Shown: one piece after another, positions 25,132 to 34,171 of the stretch
How the letters are laid out: every line of letters begins with the position of its first letter
Numbering within the stretch: the stretch's first letter is position 1
Assembly: GCF_025725685.1 (NCBI RefSeq)
Contig: NZ_CP107008.1
Coordinates: forward strand, 1,922,001-1,986,000
Direction of reading: 5' to 3'
From: Halomonas sp. M4R1S46
GTDB lineage: Bacteria; Pseudomonadota; Gammaproteobacteria; Pseudomonadales; Halomonadaceae
DNA: 64,000 bases
The notes under the pieces: model-generated
Told to the model about the DNA's origin: nothing
Databases searched by the model: none
What the model saw: the letters and a program-made list of their open reading frames with translations, nothing else
Made by a program: the position numbers and the translations under genes

Positions 25132-25899
25132 ATGCTCATCGACGCCCACTGCCACCTGGATTTCCCCGACTTCGACGCCGACCGAGAGGCGGTGTTCGAA
25201 CGGGCCAGGGCGGTGGGCGTCGCGCATTTCGTGGTGCCGGGAACCACCCGCCGCCACTGGGACCGGGTGCTGGCGCTGGGCCGGCGGGACGCTGTCAGCG
25301 TCTGCCTGGGGCTGCACCCCTATTTCATGGACGAGCATCGGGAGGGCGACATCGAGGCGCTGGCCCGGGCCCTGGACGCCCATCCCGAGGCGGTGGCGGT
25401 GGGGGAGTGCGGCATCGATGCACGCTTCGACGAGACCCTCGCGGCCCAGTGGTCGCTGTTCGATGCCCAGCTGCGCCTGGCCAGGGCGCGCCGCCTGCCC
25501 GTGGTCATCCACTGCGTGCGGGCCAACGACCGGGTGGCCAAGCGGCTACGCCAGCTGGCGCTCCCCGCGGGCGGGCTGATCCACGCCTTCGCCGGCTCCC
25601 CCGAGCAGGCGAAGGCCTTCCTCGACCTGGGCTTCGTGGTGGGCCTCGGCGGGGCCCCGACCCATGCGCGGGCCAGGCGGCTGCATCGAGCCGTGGCGGC
25701 CCTGCCGGACGACGGCTACGTGCTGGAGACCGACAGTCCCGACATGCCCCCGGCGGGGCATCGGGGCGAGCGCAACGAGCCGGCGCGCCTCGCCGAGGTG
25801 TGCCGGGCCGTGGCCGGGCTGCGCGGCCAGGCCGCCGAGCGGGTGGCCGAGGCGAGCTCGGCCACGGCGCGGCGCCTGTTCGGCCTGCCTGCGGACTGA
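25132..25899 (+). CDS. TatD-family metal-dependent hydrolase (YjjV-like)
   Basis: A 255-residue TIM-barrel metallohydrolase of the YjjV branch. Metal-binding positions are in DAHCHLD, VGECGID, a histidine in VVIHCV, LIHAFAGS and ETDSPDMPP. TatD proteins act as DNA exonucleases or D-aminoacyl-tRNA-related hydrolases in various hosts; the substrate here is unknown. The ATG immediately before LIDAHCHLD is taken; no Shine-Dalgarno sequence is visible because a (TTGCTCC)6 tract abuts it. An upstream TTG in the tract would add 12 residues. Confidence 0.9.
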   Translation: MLIDAHCHLDFPDFDADREAVFERARAVGVAHFVVPGTTRRHWDRVLALGRRDAVSVCLGLHPYFMDEHREGDIEALARALDAHPEAVAVGECGIDARFDETLAAQWSLFDAQLRLARARRLPVVIHCVRANDRVAKRLRQLALPAGGLIHAFAGSPEQAKAFLDLGFVVGLGGAPTHARARRLHRAVAALPDDGYVLETDSPDMPPAGHRGERNEPARLAEVCRAVAGLRGQAAERVAEASSATARRLFGLPAD

Positions 25900-25908
25900 G
25901 GCGGAGGG

Positions 25909-26946
25909 CTACGCCTTGCCGGCCAGGCTCTCGGGGTCCAGGCGCTCCAGCGGGTAGGGCAGCTTGAGCGGCTTGAGCTTCTGGCCGGCCACGCGCAGCG
26001 GCGGGCTCGGCTCCCGGGTGCTCATCACCGCCAGCACCTCGGCCTCGCCATAGGCATCCAGCTCGGCACAGAGCACCTCGCCGAGCCGCTTCTCCTCGGC
26101 ATCCTCGATGGCGCTGCCCGCCTCCGGGATCAGGCCGCCATCGAGCTGGCCGCGCACCAGGCGCTTCTTCACCTGGCCGCGGAAGTGGGCCCGGGCGACC
26201 ACTTCCTGACCGGTGTAGCAGCCCTTCTTGAAGCTGATCCCGCCGAGCGCCTCCCAGTTGAGCATCTGCGGCAGGTAGGTGTCCTGCTGGCCGGCCTCCA
26301 GCCAGGCGAGCCCCGCCTGGATGTCATGGAGTCGCCAGACGGCGTTGTCCACGGGGGTGGCCTGGGCCGCGAGCGTGTCCCAGGTGGCCGTGGCCCGTTC
26401 GACCGGCAGGCAGGCCAGCAGTCGCGGCCGGGGGCCGGGATGGGCCAGGACCTGGAGGTCATCCCGGTTGGCCTGGTGCCAGACCGCGGGCGGCACCACG
26501 TCGAGCAGGACCTCGGCGACGGCGGGGATCTCGCGGCCGATCAGGCCGATCAGCGCCAGGTCGTCGCGGGGCGTCAGCGCGACCCTGTAGAAGGCGGCGA
26601 ACTTCTGGAGGTGGTCGCGGAGCGAAGCCACCAGGCTCTGGTGCATCAGCAGGCGGTAATGATCGGGAGCCACGCGCCACAGCTGGGCATTGGCCAGCAT
26701 GCGGCCCTTGGGGGTGCAGAAGCAGGTCAGCGGCGCGAAGGCGCCATCGGCCAGGGCGACCTGGGCACTGGTCTGGCCCTGGAGGAAGCGTTCGGCATCC
26801 TCGCCGGCGACATCGAGGATGCCCAGGTGGGCCAGCGGGGTCATCGCGTTGGCCTCCATGGCGCGGCGGGCCGGCTCGGGCGTGTCGAAGACGACGCGAT
26901 CGGCGCCTTCCCGCTGGCCTCCGAGGTGGGCGATCCAGTCGTTCAT
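25909..26946 (-). CDS. ygfZ: YgfZ/GcvT-domain folate-binding protein
   Basis: A 345-residue protein with the YgfZ signature KGCYTGQE near residue 243, whose cysteine is required in E. coli. The GcvT-like folate-binding fold runs from about 38. YgfZ supports repair or assembly of certain Fe-S enzymes, such as MiaB, using tetrahydrofolate. It is convergent with tatD, separated by 9 nt. The start MNDWIAHLG is supported by GGAACC-type purines upstream; a later ATG at residue 30 is less likely. Confidence 0.9.
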   Translation of the reverse strand: MNDWIAHLGGQREGADRVVFDTPEPARRAMEANAMTPLAHLGILDVAGEDAERFLQGQTSAQVALADGAFAPLTCFCTPKGRMLANAQLWRVAPDHYRLLMHQSLVASLRDHLQKFAAFYRVALTPRDDLALIGLIGREIPAVAEVLLDVVPPAVWHQANRDDLQVLAHPGPRPRLLACLPVERATATWDTLAAQATPVDNAVWRLHDIQAGLAWLEAGQQDTYLPQMLNWEALGGISFKKGCYTGQEVVARAHFRGQVKKRLVRGQLDGGLIPEAGSAIEDAEEKRLGEVLCAELDAYGEAEVLAVMSTREPSPPLRVAGQKLKPLKLPYPLERLDPESLAGKA

Positions 26947-27086
26947 GTCAGGGTTCCTTGTCGTGTCCGTTGACGGGCGTTGGTCGGGACATGCGGTCGA
27001 GCGGTCCGCATTGCAACCGCTGCCGCGTGTTCGGGCGGCGTGCTAGACTCGCCCCTGTTCGATTCCAGCCGTACAGGAGCCGCCCC

Positions 27087-27284
27087 ATGGCGCACCAGTC
27101 TCTCAGTTTCCAGGGCGTCGAGAGCGCCGACCAGGTCAATCGCATCACCACGGCTCTGATGATGCTCGACGGCGTCGAGAGTGTCGAGGTGGGACGCCAT
27201 GGGGCCGAGGTGGACGGCAAGGTGCGCCGTGAGGCGCTGATCAAGGCCGTGCAGGCCCTCAGGCTCGGCATCGAGGTGACATGA
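27087..27284 (+). CDS. Small HMA-fold-like protein without the CxxC motif
   Basis: A 65-residue protein whose pattern (VESADQVNRITTALMMLDGVESVEV, in two blocks, then a helix REALIKAVQAL) resembles a heavy-metal-associated ferredoxin-like fold. The metal-binding CxxC is absent; there is no cysteine at all. ACAGGAGC precedes the start. Its TGA overlaps the ATG of the OsmC gene, so the two are surely co-translated. A regulatory or partner role for the OsmC protein is conjecture. Confidence 0.7.
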   Translation: MAHQSLSFQGVESADQVNRITTALMMLDGVESVEVGRHGAEVDGKVRREALIKAVQALRLGIEVT

Positions 27285-27694
27285 TGGCCCACGGCATCCG
27301 GATTGTCAGCGAGCGCAACCGTATCTTCCGCCAGCGCGTCGAGCTCGAGGGCTTCGAGGATCTCTTCGTCGACGTGCCCGAGGCCTTCGGCGGCGAGGGC
27401 AGCGCCCCGGACCCCCACGACTACTTCGACCTGTCCCTGGGGGCCTGCAAGGCGATCACCGCCCAGATGTACGCGCGTCGCAAGGAGTGGCCCCTGGACG
27501 GCGTCAGCGTGGTGGTCAACCGCGATGAACGCGACGAGCGCCGTGGGGTCTACCGACTCGACGTGACCATGACCTTCCACGGGCCGCTGGACGCGACGCA
27601 GCGGGCGCGGCTCGAGGAGATCAGCGACAAGTGCCCGATCCACCGCCTGATGACCAGCGCCACCGTGGAGATCACCACCCGTCGGCGGGGCTGA
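27281..27694 (+). CDS. OsmC-family peroxidase-like protein
   Basis: A 137-residue OsmC/Ohr superfamily member. The two redox cysteines are in SLGACKAIT (about residue 58) and SDKCPIHR (about 118), the expected spacing for hydroperoxide reduction. It probably reduces organic hydroperoxides in the cytoplasm. It overlaps the small HMA-like gene by 4 nt and is followed by uvrB after 53 nt. Two adjacent ATGs are possible starts. Confidence 0.88.
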   Translation: MMAHGIRIVSERNRIFRQRVELEGFEDLFVDVPEAFGGEGSAPDPHDYFDLSLGACKAITAQMYARRKEWPLDGVSVVVNRDERDERRGVYRLDVTMTFHGPLDATQRARLEEISDKCPIHRLMTSATVEITTRRRG

Positions 27695-27747
27695 TCCCGT
27701 CGTATCCCGCCGGGCGCGATGCCGGTCCGGCGCCACCAGGAGAGCCG

Positions 27748-29769
27748 ATGAGCAAGCCGTTCCGACTGCAAGCGAAGTTCCAGCCCGCCGGCGACCAGCC
27801 CACGGCCATCGAGAGCCTGGTCGGGGGGATCGACGCCGGGCTGGCCCACCAGACCCTGCTCGGCGTCACCGGCTCGGGCAAGACCTTCACCATGGCCAAC
27901 GTGGTGCAGCGCCTGCAGCGCCCGACCATCGTGATGGCGCCCAACAAGACCCTGGCGGCCCAGCTCTACGGCGAGTTCAAGGCGTTCTTTCCCGACAACG
28001 CCGTCGAATACTTCGTCTCCTACTACGACTACTACCAGCCCGAGGCCTATGTGCCGTCCTCGGACACCTTCATCGAGAAGGACGCCTCGATCAACGACCA
28101 TATCGAGCAGATGCGTCTCTCGGCGACCAAGGCGCTGCTCGAGCGCCGCGATGCGCTGATCGTGGTCTCGGTGTCGGCGATCTACGGTCTCGGCGATCCC
28201 GACCAGTACCTGAAGATGCGCCTGCACTTCACTCGTGGCGAGCTGATCGACCAGCGCTCCTTCCTGCGCCGCCTCGCCGAGCTGCAGTACACCCGCAACG
28301 ACATGGACTTCAAGCGCGGTACCTACCGGGTGCGCGGCGACGTCATCGACATCTTCCCGGCAGACGCCGAGGACGAGGCCGTACGGGTGGAGCTGTTCGA
28401 CGACGAGATCGACGCCATCAGCCTCTTCGACCCGCTGACCGGCGAGGTACGGGGCAAGGTGCCGCGCATGACCATCTACCCGAAGTCGCACTACGTGACG
28501 CCCCGGGAGACCATCATGGGCGCCATCGACGCCATCAAGGAGGAACTGGCCGAGCGGTTGGCCTGGCTGCGTCAGCACGACAGGCTGGTGGAGGCCCAGC
28601 GCCTGGAGCAGCGCTCGCTCTACGACATCGAGATGATGCTCGAGCTGGGCTACTGCAACGGCATCGAGAACTACTCCCGTTACCTGTCGGGGCGCCAGCC
28701 CGGCGAGCCGCCGCCCACCTTCTTCGATTACCTGCCCGCCGATGCCTTGCTGTTCATCGACGAGTCCCACGTCAGCGTTCCCCAGGTGGGGGGCATGTAC
28801 AAGGGCGACCGCTCGCGCAAGGAGACCCTGGTGGAGTACGGCTTCCGGCTGCCCTCGGCGCTGGACAACCGGCCGATGACCTTCCAGGAGTGGGAGCGGA
28901 TATCGCCCCAGACCGTGTTCGTCTCGGCGACGCCCGGTCCCTACGAGGCCGAGCATGCCGGCCAGGTGGTGGAGCAGGTGGTACGGCCGACCGGGCTGCT
29001 CGATCCCGAGCTGGAGGTGCGACCGGCCTCGACCCAGGTGGACGACCTGCTCTCCGAGATCCAGGCCCGGGCGGCGGTGGAGGAGCGGGTGCTGGTGACC
29101 ACCCTGACCAAGCGCATGGCCGAGGACCTCACCGAGTACCTGGACGAGCACGGCGTGCGGGTGCGCTACCTGCACTCCGATATCGACACCGTGGAGCGGG
29201 TCGAGATCATCCGCGACCTGCGCCTCGGCAAGTTCGACGTGCTGGTGGGCATCAACCTGCTGCGCGAGGGCCTGGACATCCCCGAGGTGTCGCTGGTGGC
29301 GATCCTCGATGCCGACAAGGAGGGCTTCCTGCGCAACGAGCGCTCGCTGATCCAGACCATCGGCCGGGCGGCGCGCAACGCCCATGGCAAGGCGGTGCTC
29401 TACGGCGACCGGGTCACCGACTCCATGCGCCGGGCCATCGACGAGACCGAGCGGCGCCGCGCCAAGCAGCTCGCCCACAACGAGACGCACGGCATCACTC
29501 CGGAGACGGTCTCCCGCTCGGTGGCCGATATCCTCGAGGCCGCCCAGGCCCCGGGGCGCAAGGGCAAGGGCCGCAAGGCCGAGCGCAAGGTCGCCGAGGG
29601 GGCCGCCATCTACGACCCGACCGATCTGGGGCCGGCGGAGCTTGCCCGGGAGGTCTCGCGGCTCGAGGACGCCATGTTCGAGGCGGCCCAGAACCTGGAG
29701 TTCGAGGAGGCCGCGCGGCTGCGCGATCGGCTGCACGAGCTCAGGGAGCGCCAGCTGGCCGTCGGCTGA
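27748..29769 (+). CDS. uvrB: Excinuclease ABC subunit B
   Basis: A 673-residue UvrB, identical in length to the E. coli protein. Helicase motifs GVTGSGKTFT and DESH, the beta-hairpin YYDYYQPEAY, the helicase C-terminal GINLLREGLD, and the C-terminal UVR motif (LEDAMFEAAQNLEFEEAAR, about 635-655) are all present. It loads damaged DNA from UvrA and recruits UvrC in nucleotide excision repair. The start follows AGGAGAGCCG. Confidence 0.98.
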   Translation: MSKPFRLQAKFQPAGDQPTAIESLVGGIDAGLAHQTLLGVTGSGKTFTMANVVQRLQRPTIVMAPNKTLAAQLYGEFKAFFPDNAVEYFVSYYDYYQPEAYVPSSDTFIEKDASINDHIEQMRLSATKALLERRDALIVVSVSAIYGLGDPDQYLKMRLHFTRGELIDQRSFLRRLAELQYTRNDMDFKRGTYRVRGDVIDIFPADAEDEAVRVELFDDEIDAISLFDPLTGEVRGKVPRMTIYPKSHYVTPRETIMGAIDAIKEELAERLAWLRQHDRLVEAQRLEQRSLYDIEMMLELGYCNGIENYSRYLSGRQPGEPPPTFFDYLPADALLFIDESHVSVPQVGGMYKGDRSRKETLVEYGFRLPSALDNRPMTFQEWERISPQTVFVSATPGPYEAEHAGQVVEQVVRPTGLLDPELEVRPASTQVDDLLSEIQARAAVEERVLVTTLTKRMAEDLTEYLDEHGVRVRYLHSDIDTVERVEIIRDLRLGKFDVLVGINLLREGLDIPEVSLVAILDADKEGFLRNERSLIQTIGRAARNAHGKAVLYGDRVTDSMRRAIDETERRRAKQLAHNETHGITPETVSRSVADILEAAQAPGRKGKGRKAERKVAEGAAIYDPTDLGPAELAREVSRLEDAMFEAAQNLEFEEAARLRDRLHELRERQLAVG

Positions 29770-29892
29770 GACGGACGGCCAGCCGGCCCCCGGGGATCGC
29801 TTCGGGTCATGAGTTATACCGTTATCTTCCCTGCCAAGACCCCGTCAGCCCATGGCCACTGCGTCGACGCTGCCGGGGCAGGGCAAGTGCGC

Positions 29893-29898
29893 TATAAT
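29893..29898 (+). promoter_or_regulatory. -10 element (TATAAT) upstream of fumarase
   Basis: A consensus TATAAT 83 bp before the fum start, in the uvrB-fum gap. The -35 position (about 29870) has only a weak match, CTGCCG. Confidence 0.55.
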
Positions 29899-29980
29899 GC
29901 GCCTCCGTTCGAGCCCGCCGCCGGTGTCCCGGACCGGCCCAGAAGCGGGCGTGTCGACCCAGCCAAGGAGCGTCTTGCCC

Positions 29981-31486
29981 ATGACCGTGATCCGCCAGGA
30001 TGACCTCATCCAGAGCGTCGCCGATGCCCTGCAGTACATCTCCTACTACCATCCCAAGGACTTCATCGACGCCATGGCGGCGGCCTACGAGCGGGAGGAG
30101 AACCCGGCGGCCAAGGACGCCATTGCCCAGATCCTGATCAACTCGCGGATGTGTGCCACCGGCCATCGTCCGATCTGCCAGGACACCGGCATCGTCACCG
30201 TCTTCGTGCACGTCGGCATGAACGTGCGCTTCGAGACCGACATGAGCCTGGACGACATGATCAACGAGGGCGTGCGTCGGGCCTACCGGCTGCCCGACAA
30301 CGTGCTGCGCGCCTCGGTGCTGGCCGATCCGGACGGCATGCGCGCCAACACCCGCGACAACACCCCGGCGATCATCCACCACAAGCTGGTGCCCGGCGAC
30401 ACCGTCGAGGTCCATGTGGCGGCCAAGGGCGGCGGCAGCGAGGCCAAGTCCAAGTTCGCCATGCTCAATCCCTCCGACAGCGTGGTCGACTGGGTGCTTG
30501 AGCAGTTGCCCAGGATGGGCGCCGGCTGGTGCCCGCCGGGCATGCTGGGCATCGGCATCGGCGGTACCGCCGAGAAGGCCATGGAAATCGCCAAGGAGGC
30601 GCTCCTCGAGCCCATCGACATCCAGGAACTGCAGGCCCGCGGGGCGTCGAATCGCGCCGAGGAACTGCGCCTGGAGCTCTACGACAAGGTCAACAAGAGC
30701 GGCATCGGCGCCCAGGGGCTGGGCGGGTTGACCACGGTGCTCGACATCAAGGTCAAGGACTACCCGACCCATGCCGCCAACAAGCCGGTGGCGATCATCC
30801 CCAACTGTGCGGCCACCCGGCATGCTCACTTCACCCTGGACGGGACGGGCCCCGCGGCGCTGCCGGCGCCCAGGCTCGAGGACTGGCCGGAGATCACCCG
30901 CGAGGCCGGCGACAACGTCAAGCGCGTCGACCTCGATGCCATTACCCCGGAGGAGGTGCGCACCTGGCAGCCCGGCGACACCCTGCTGCTCAACGGCAAG
31001 CTGCTGACCGGCCGGGATGCCGCCCACAAGCGCATGGTCGACATGCTGGCGAAAGGGGAGAGTCTCCCCGTCGACCTGCATGGCCGCTTCATCTACTACG
31101 TGGGGCCGGTGGATCCAGTGCGCGACGAGGTGGTCGGCCCGGCCGGTCCCACCACCGCCACGCGCATGGACAAGTTCACCCGCACCATGCTGGAGCAGAC
31201 CGGCCTGCTGGGCATGGTCGGCAAGGCCGAGCGAGGGCCGGCGGCCATCGAGGCCATCCGCGACAACCAGGCCGTCTACCTGATGGCGGTGGGCGGCTCC
31301 GCCTACCTGGTGGCGCAGGCCATCAAGCAGGCCCGCGTGGTCGGCTTCGAGGACCTGGACATGGAGGCCATCTACGAGTTCGAGGTGGAGGACATGCCGG
31401 TGACCGTGGCGGTGGACAGCGCCGGCACCTCGGTCCACCAGACCGGTCCCGCCAAGTGGAAGGAGATCATCGCCGAGCGCGCCTGA
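29981..31486 (+). CDS. Class I (iron-sulfur) fumarate hydratase
   Basis: A 501-residue class I fumarase joining alpha and beta domains, as in FumA/FumB. The three cysteines for the 4Fe-4S cluster are in HRPICQDTG, GWCPPGMLG and IPNCAATRH. The C-terminal beta domain begins about residue 300 with TLLLNGKLLTGRDAAHKRM. It interconverts fumarate and malate in the TCA cycle and is oxygen-sensitive. ATG at 29981 follows AAGGAG. A MITE-like element splits its downstream terminator region. Confidence 0.95.
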   Translation: MTVIRQDDLIQSVADALQYISYYHPKDFIDAMAAAYEREENPAAKDAIAQILINSRMCATGHRPICQDTGIVTVFVHVGMNVRFETDMSLDDMINEGVRRAYRLPDNVLRASVLADPDGMRANTRDNTPAIIHHKLVPGDTVEVHVAAKGGGSEAKSKFAMLNPSDSVVDWVLEQLPRMGAGWCPPGMLGIGIGGTAEKAMEIAKEALLEPIDIQELQARGASNRAEELRLELYDKVNKSGIGAQGLGGLTTVLDIKVKDYPTHAANKPVAIIPNCAATRHAHFTLDGTGPAALPAPRLEDWPEITREAGDNVKRVDLDAITPEEVRTWQPGDTLLLNGKLLTGRDAAHKRMVDMLAKGESLPVDLHGRFIYYVGPVDPVRDEVVGPAGPTTATRMDKFTRTMLEQTGLLGMVGKAERGPAAIEAIRDNQAVYLMAVGGSAYLVAQAIKQARVVGFEDLDMEAIYEFEVEDMPVTVAVDSAGTSVHQTGPAKWKEIIAERA

Positions 31487-31509
31487 CCGCGCCGCCGGCC
31501 GCGACGGCC

Positions 31510-31621
31510 CAGGGCTATTGCAGATAGCGGTATCTCTCGGGGCTGCTCCGTCGACAGGTCCCTCCCATCCTCTTCGACCTGTCCCCGTCGCCCCTCGTCA
31601 GACTCAACTGCAATAGCCCTG
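31510..31621. mobile_element. 112-bp MITE-like element with flanking direct repeats
   Basis: CAGGGCTATTGCAG at 31510-31523 and its exact reverse complement at 31608-31621 form 14-bp terminal inverted repeats. Both ends abut a perfect 10-bp direct repeat, CGCGACGGCC, at 31500-31509 and 31622-31631. Inside, GACAGGTC and GACCTGTC form a second inverted repeat. No ORF fits. The right direct repeat is part of the fumarase terminator stem, and removing the element plus one repeat restores a continuous terminator. The transposase family is not assignable from this alone. Confidence 0.8.
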
Positions 31622-31623
31622 CG

Positions 31624-31653
31624 CGACGGCCCCGCCAACTGGCGGGGCCGTCG
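31624..31653 (+). terminator. Terminator hairpin after fumarase
   Basis: CGACGGCCCCGCC-AACT-GGCGGGGCCGTCG, a 13-bp perfect stem. It now lies 138 nt after the fum stop because the MITE-like element is inserted in front of it. Confidence 0.7.
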
Positions 31654-31724
31654 CCGTTGCGGGTATGCTGGTGGCGGCGTCGTGTCCGGCGCCGCGGCTT
31701 CCTCCCACGGAACGGGGACTGACC

Positions 31725-33143
31725 ATGGCCTCCTGGCTGTTCGGCGTACTGATCCTGCTGGTCCATGTGCTCGGTGCCCTCTCGGCGGTACAGGCGCTGA
31801 TGTCCAGCCGTACCTCCCAGGGCGCCATCGCCTGGATCATCTCCCTGCTCACCATGCCCTACCTGGCGGTGCCGGCCTACTGGGTGTTCGGTCGTCCGCG
31901 CTTCTATGGCTATGTATCGGCCCGGGGCGAGCGGGATACCGTGCTCCGGCGCGTGCTGGCCCGCTACCGGGAGCGGGTTTCGCCCTACCTGGCCAGCGCC
32001 CGGGAGGCCGACGTGCTGGCGGTGGAGAAGCTGGCGATGATGCCATTGACCGGTGGCAACCGCTGCGAGCTGCTGGTGGACGGGGAGGCGACCTTCGATA
32101 GCCTGTTCGCCGGCATCGAGGCGGCGCGCGACTACATCCTGATCCAGTTCTTCATCGTCCGCGACGACGCCCTGGGCCTCGAGCTCAAGCACCGCCTGCA
32201 GCGCGCCGCCGAGAAGGGCATCCGGGTCTGCTTCCTGTTCGACGAGATCGGCTGCCACAACCTGCCAGAGCGCTACCTGCGCGATCTGCGCGAGGCCGGG
32301 GTGGAGGTCAGCGCCTTCCACTCCTCCCGGGGGGTGCGCCATCGCTTCCAGCTCAACTTCCGCAACCACCGCAAGATCCTGGTGGTCGACGGTCGCCAGG
32401 GCTGGGTCGGCGGCTTCAACGTCGGGGTCGAGTACCTGGGACAGCATGCCCGGCACGGTCACTGGCGCGACACCCACCTCAAGCTGACCGGCCCCAGTGT
32501 GCTCGGCCTGCAGGAGGCCTTCTGGGAGGACTGGCACTGGGCCACGGGGGAGGTGATCCGCCTCAACTGGACGCCCGAGGTGACCTGCGAGGAATGCCAG
32601 AACGTGGTCATCGTCCCCTCGGGGCCCGCCGACCCCCAGGAGACCGCCAGCCTGCTGGTGCAGCATGCCATTCACAGCGCCGGGGAGCGGCTCTGGGTCA
32701 CCAGCCCCTACTTCGTCCCCGACCGCAGCGTCCAGGATGCCCTGCGCCTGGCGGCCATGCGCGGGGTCGATGTGCGCATCATGATGCCGGAGCGTCCCGA
32801 CCACCTGCTGGTGTTCCTCTCGGCCTTCTCCTTCCTGCCCGACATGCTGCGCGCCGGGGTCAAGGTCTACCGCTACCAGCCGGGCTTCCTGCACCAGAAG
32901 GTGATCCTGATCGATGACAAGGCGGGCAGCGTCGGCACCGTCAATCTCGACAATCGCTCCTTCCGCCTGAACTTCGAGATCACCGCCTTCGTGCCCGACC
33001 GCCGCTTCGCCGCCGAGGTGGCGGCGATGCTCGAGCGGGACTTCGCCGACTGCCGCAGGGTCAGCCTGGAGGAGATCACCTCGCGTCCCCTGTGGCGCAA
33101 GCTGGTGTCCCGGGCGGCGTACCTGTTCGCCCCCGTGCAGTGA
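31725..33143 (+). CDS. cls: Cardiolipin synthase
   Basis: A 472-residue ClsA-type phospholipase D superfamily enzyme. Two N-terminal membrane segments (about 4-25 and 35-57) are followed by two HKD motifs, HRKILVVD (about 218) and HQKVILID (about 391). It joins two phosphatidylglycerols to cardiolipin at the inner membrane. Cardiolipin content commonly rises with salt in halophiles, but no osmotic control site was identified. A LysR gene follows 70 nt downstream on the same strand. Confidence 0.94.
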   Translation: MASWLFGVLILLVHVLGALSAVQALMSSRTSQGAIAWIISLLTMPYLAVPAYWVFGRPRFYGYVSARGERDTVLRRVLARYRERVSPYLASAREADVLAVEKLAMMPLTGGNRCELLVDGEATFDSLFAGIEAARDYILIQFFIVRDDALGLELKHRLQRAAEKGIRVCFLFDEIGCHNLPERYLRDLREAGVEVSAFHSSRGVRHRFQLNFRNHRKILVVDGRQGWVGGFNVGVEYLGQHARHGHWRDTHLKLTGPSVLGLQEAFWEDWHWATGEVIRLNWTPEVTCEECQNVVIVPSGPADPQETASLLVQHAIHSAGERLWVTSPYFVPDRSVQDALRLAAMRGVDVRIMMPERPDHLLVFLSAFSFLPDMLRAGVKVYRYQPGFLHQKVILIDDKAGSVGTVNLDNRSFRLNFEITAFVPDRRFAAEVAAMLERDFADCRRVSLEEITSRPLWRKLVSRAAYLFAPVQ

Positions 33144-33213
33144 CGCGGCTTGGGTCCGTGCCGCGGCTGGGGTACATTACCAGCCCTCGGCTGGCTCCGG
33201 TACGGGGCCGTTC

Positions 33214-34155
33214 ATGCATCAGCGATCGGGAGTCGTGGTGAACCTCGAGACCAAGTGGCTGGAAGACTTCGTTGCCCTGGCCAACACGCGGAGCTTCTCC
33301 GCCTCGGCGCGCCAGCGCCATGTCACCCAGCCGGCCTTCAGCCGGCGCATCCGCTCCCTGGAGCAGGCGGTGGGGGTGACCCTGGTCGACCGCTCCACCA
33401 CGCCGGTCGACCTGACCCCGGAGGGGCAGCTGTTCCTGGTCACCGCGCGCAGCATGGTCGAGCAGCTCAACGAGAGCCTCGGCCACCTGCGCGGCCTGTC
33501 CATCGCCAACGAGGCGCTCGATATCGTCGCCGCCCATTCCCTGGCGCTGAGCTTCTATCCCCAGTGGATCTCGCGTTTGCAGAAGGGTCTGGGCGAGCTG
33601 CCGACCCGACTGGTGGCGATGAACGTCGGCGATGCCATCCATGTGCTGCGCGAGGGCAACTGCGACCTGATGCTCGCCTACTACGACCCCTACGCCAGCA
33701 TGCAGCTCGACGCCGAGGTCTTCCCGTCCTTCTCCATCGGCCAGGTGAAGATGCTCCCGGTCTGCCTGCCGGATGACCGGGCACGGCCGCGCTTCCCCCT
33801 CGAGGGCAACGAGCCGGTACCCTATCTCTCCTATACCCAGGGGGCCTTCCTGGGCCGCAGCGTGCGCATGTTGCTCAAGAACGACCCGCTGCGCATGCGC
33901 CTGCGCACCGTCTACGAGACCGCCATGGCCGAGGGGCTCAAGGGCATGGTGTTGCAGGGCATGGGCATGGCGTGGATCCCCGATTTCTGCATCCGAGAGG
34001 AACTCAAGGACGGTCGCCTGGTGCGGGCCGGCGACGAGAGCCTCGATGTGCCCCTGGAGATCCGGCTCTATCGCTGCTCGCTGGTTCACAAGCCCGGCGT
34101 CGAGAAACTCTGGCGGCAGATGATGAAGTTGCCGAGGGACTTCCTCCAGGCCTAG
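33214..34155 (+). CDS. HypT-like LysR-family regulator
   Basis: A LysR-type regulator of up to 313 residues. Its N-terminus NLETKWLEDFVALA and VTQPAFSRRIRSLEQAVGV closely resemble E. coli HypT (YjiE), the hypochlorite-responsive activator that senses oxidant by methionine oxidation. The effector domain here is rich in methionines (MRMRLRT, GMVLQGMGMAW). A GTG at 33238 with GGGAG upstream is an alternative start removing eight residues. The target genes are not evident. Confidence 0.82.
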   Translation: MHQRSGVVVNLETKWLEDFVALANTRSFSASARQRHVTQPAFSRRIRSLEQAVGVTLVDRSTTPVDLTPEGQLFLVTARSMVEQLNESLGHLRGLSIANEALDIVAAHSLALSFYPQWISRLQKGLGELPTRLVAMNVGDAIHVLREGNCDLMLAYYDPYASMQLDAEVFPSFSIGQVKMLPVCLPDDRARPRFPLEGNEPVPYLSYTQGAFLGRSVRMLLKNDPLRMRLRTVYETAMAEGLKGMVLQGMGMAWIPDFCIREELKDGRLVRAGDESLDVPLEIRLYRCSLVHKPGVEKLWRQMMKLPRDFLQA

Positions 34156-34171
34156 GAGCCTGTCGGTAGGG

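Noticed and set aside
27041..27075. Possible tRNA T-arm (TGTTCGATTCC)
   Set aside because: No matching acceptor stem, D-arm or anticodon stem in the surrounding sequence.
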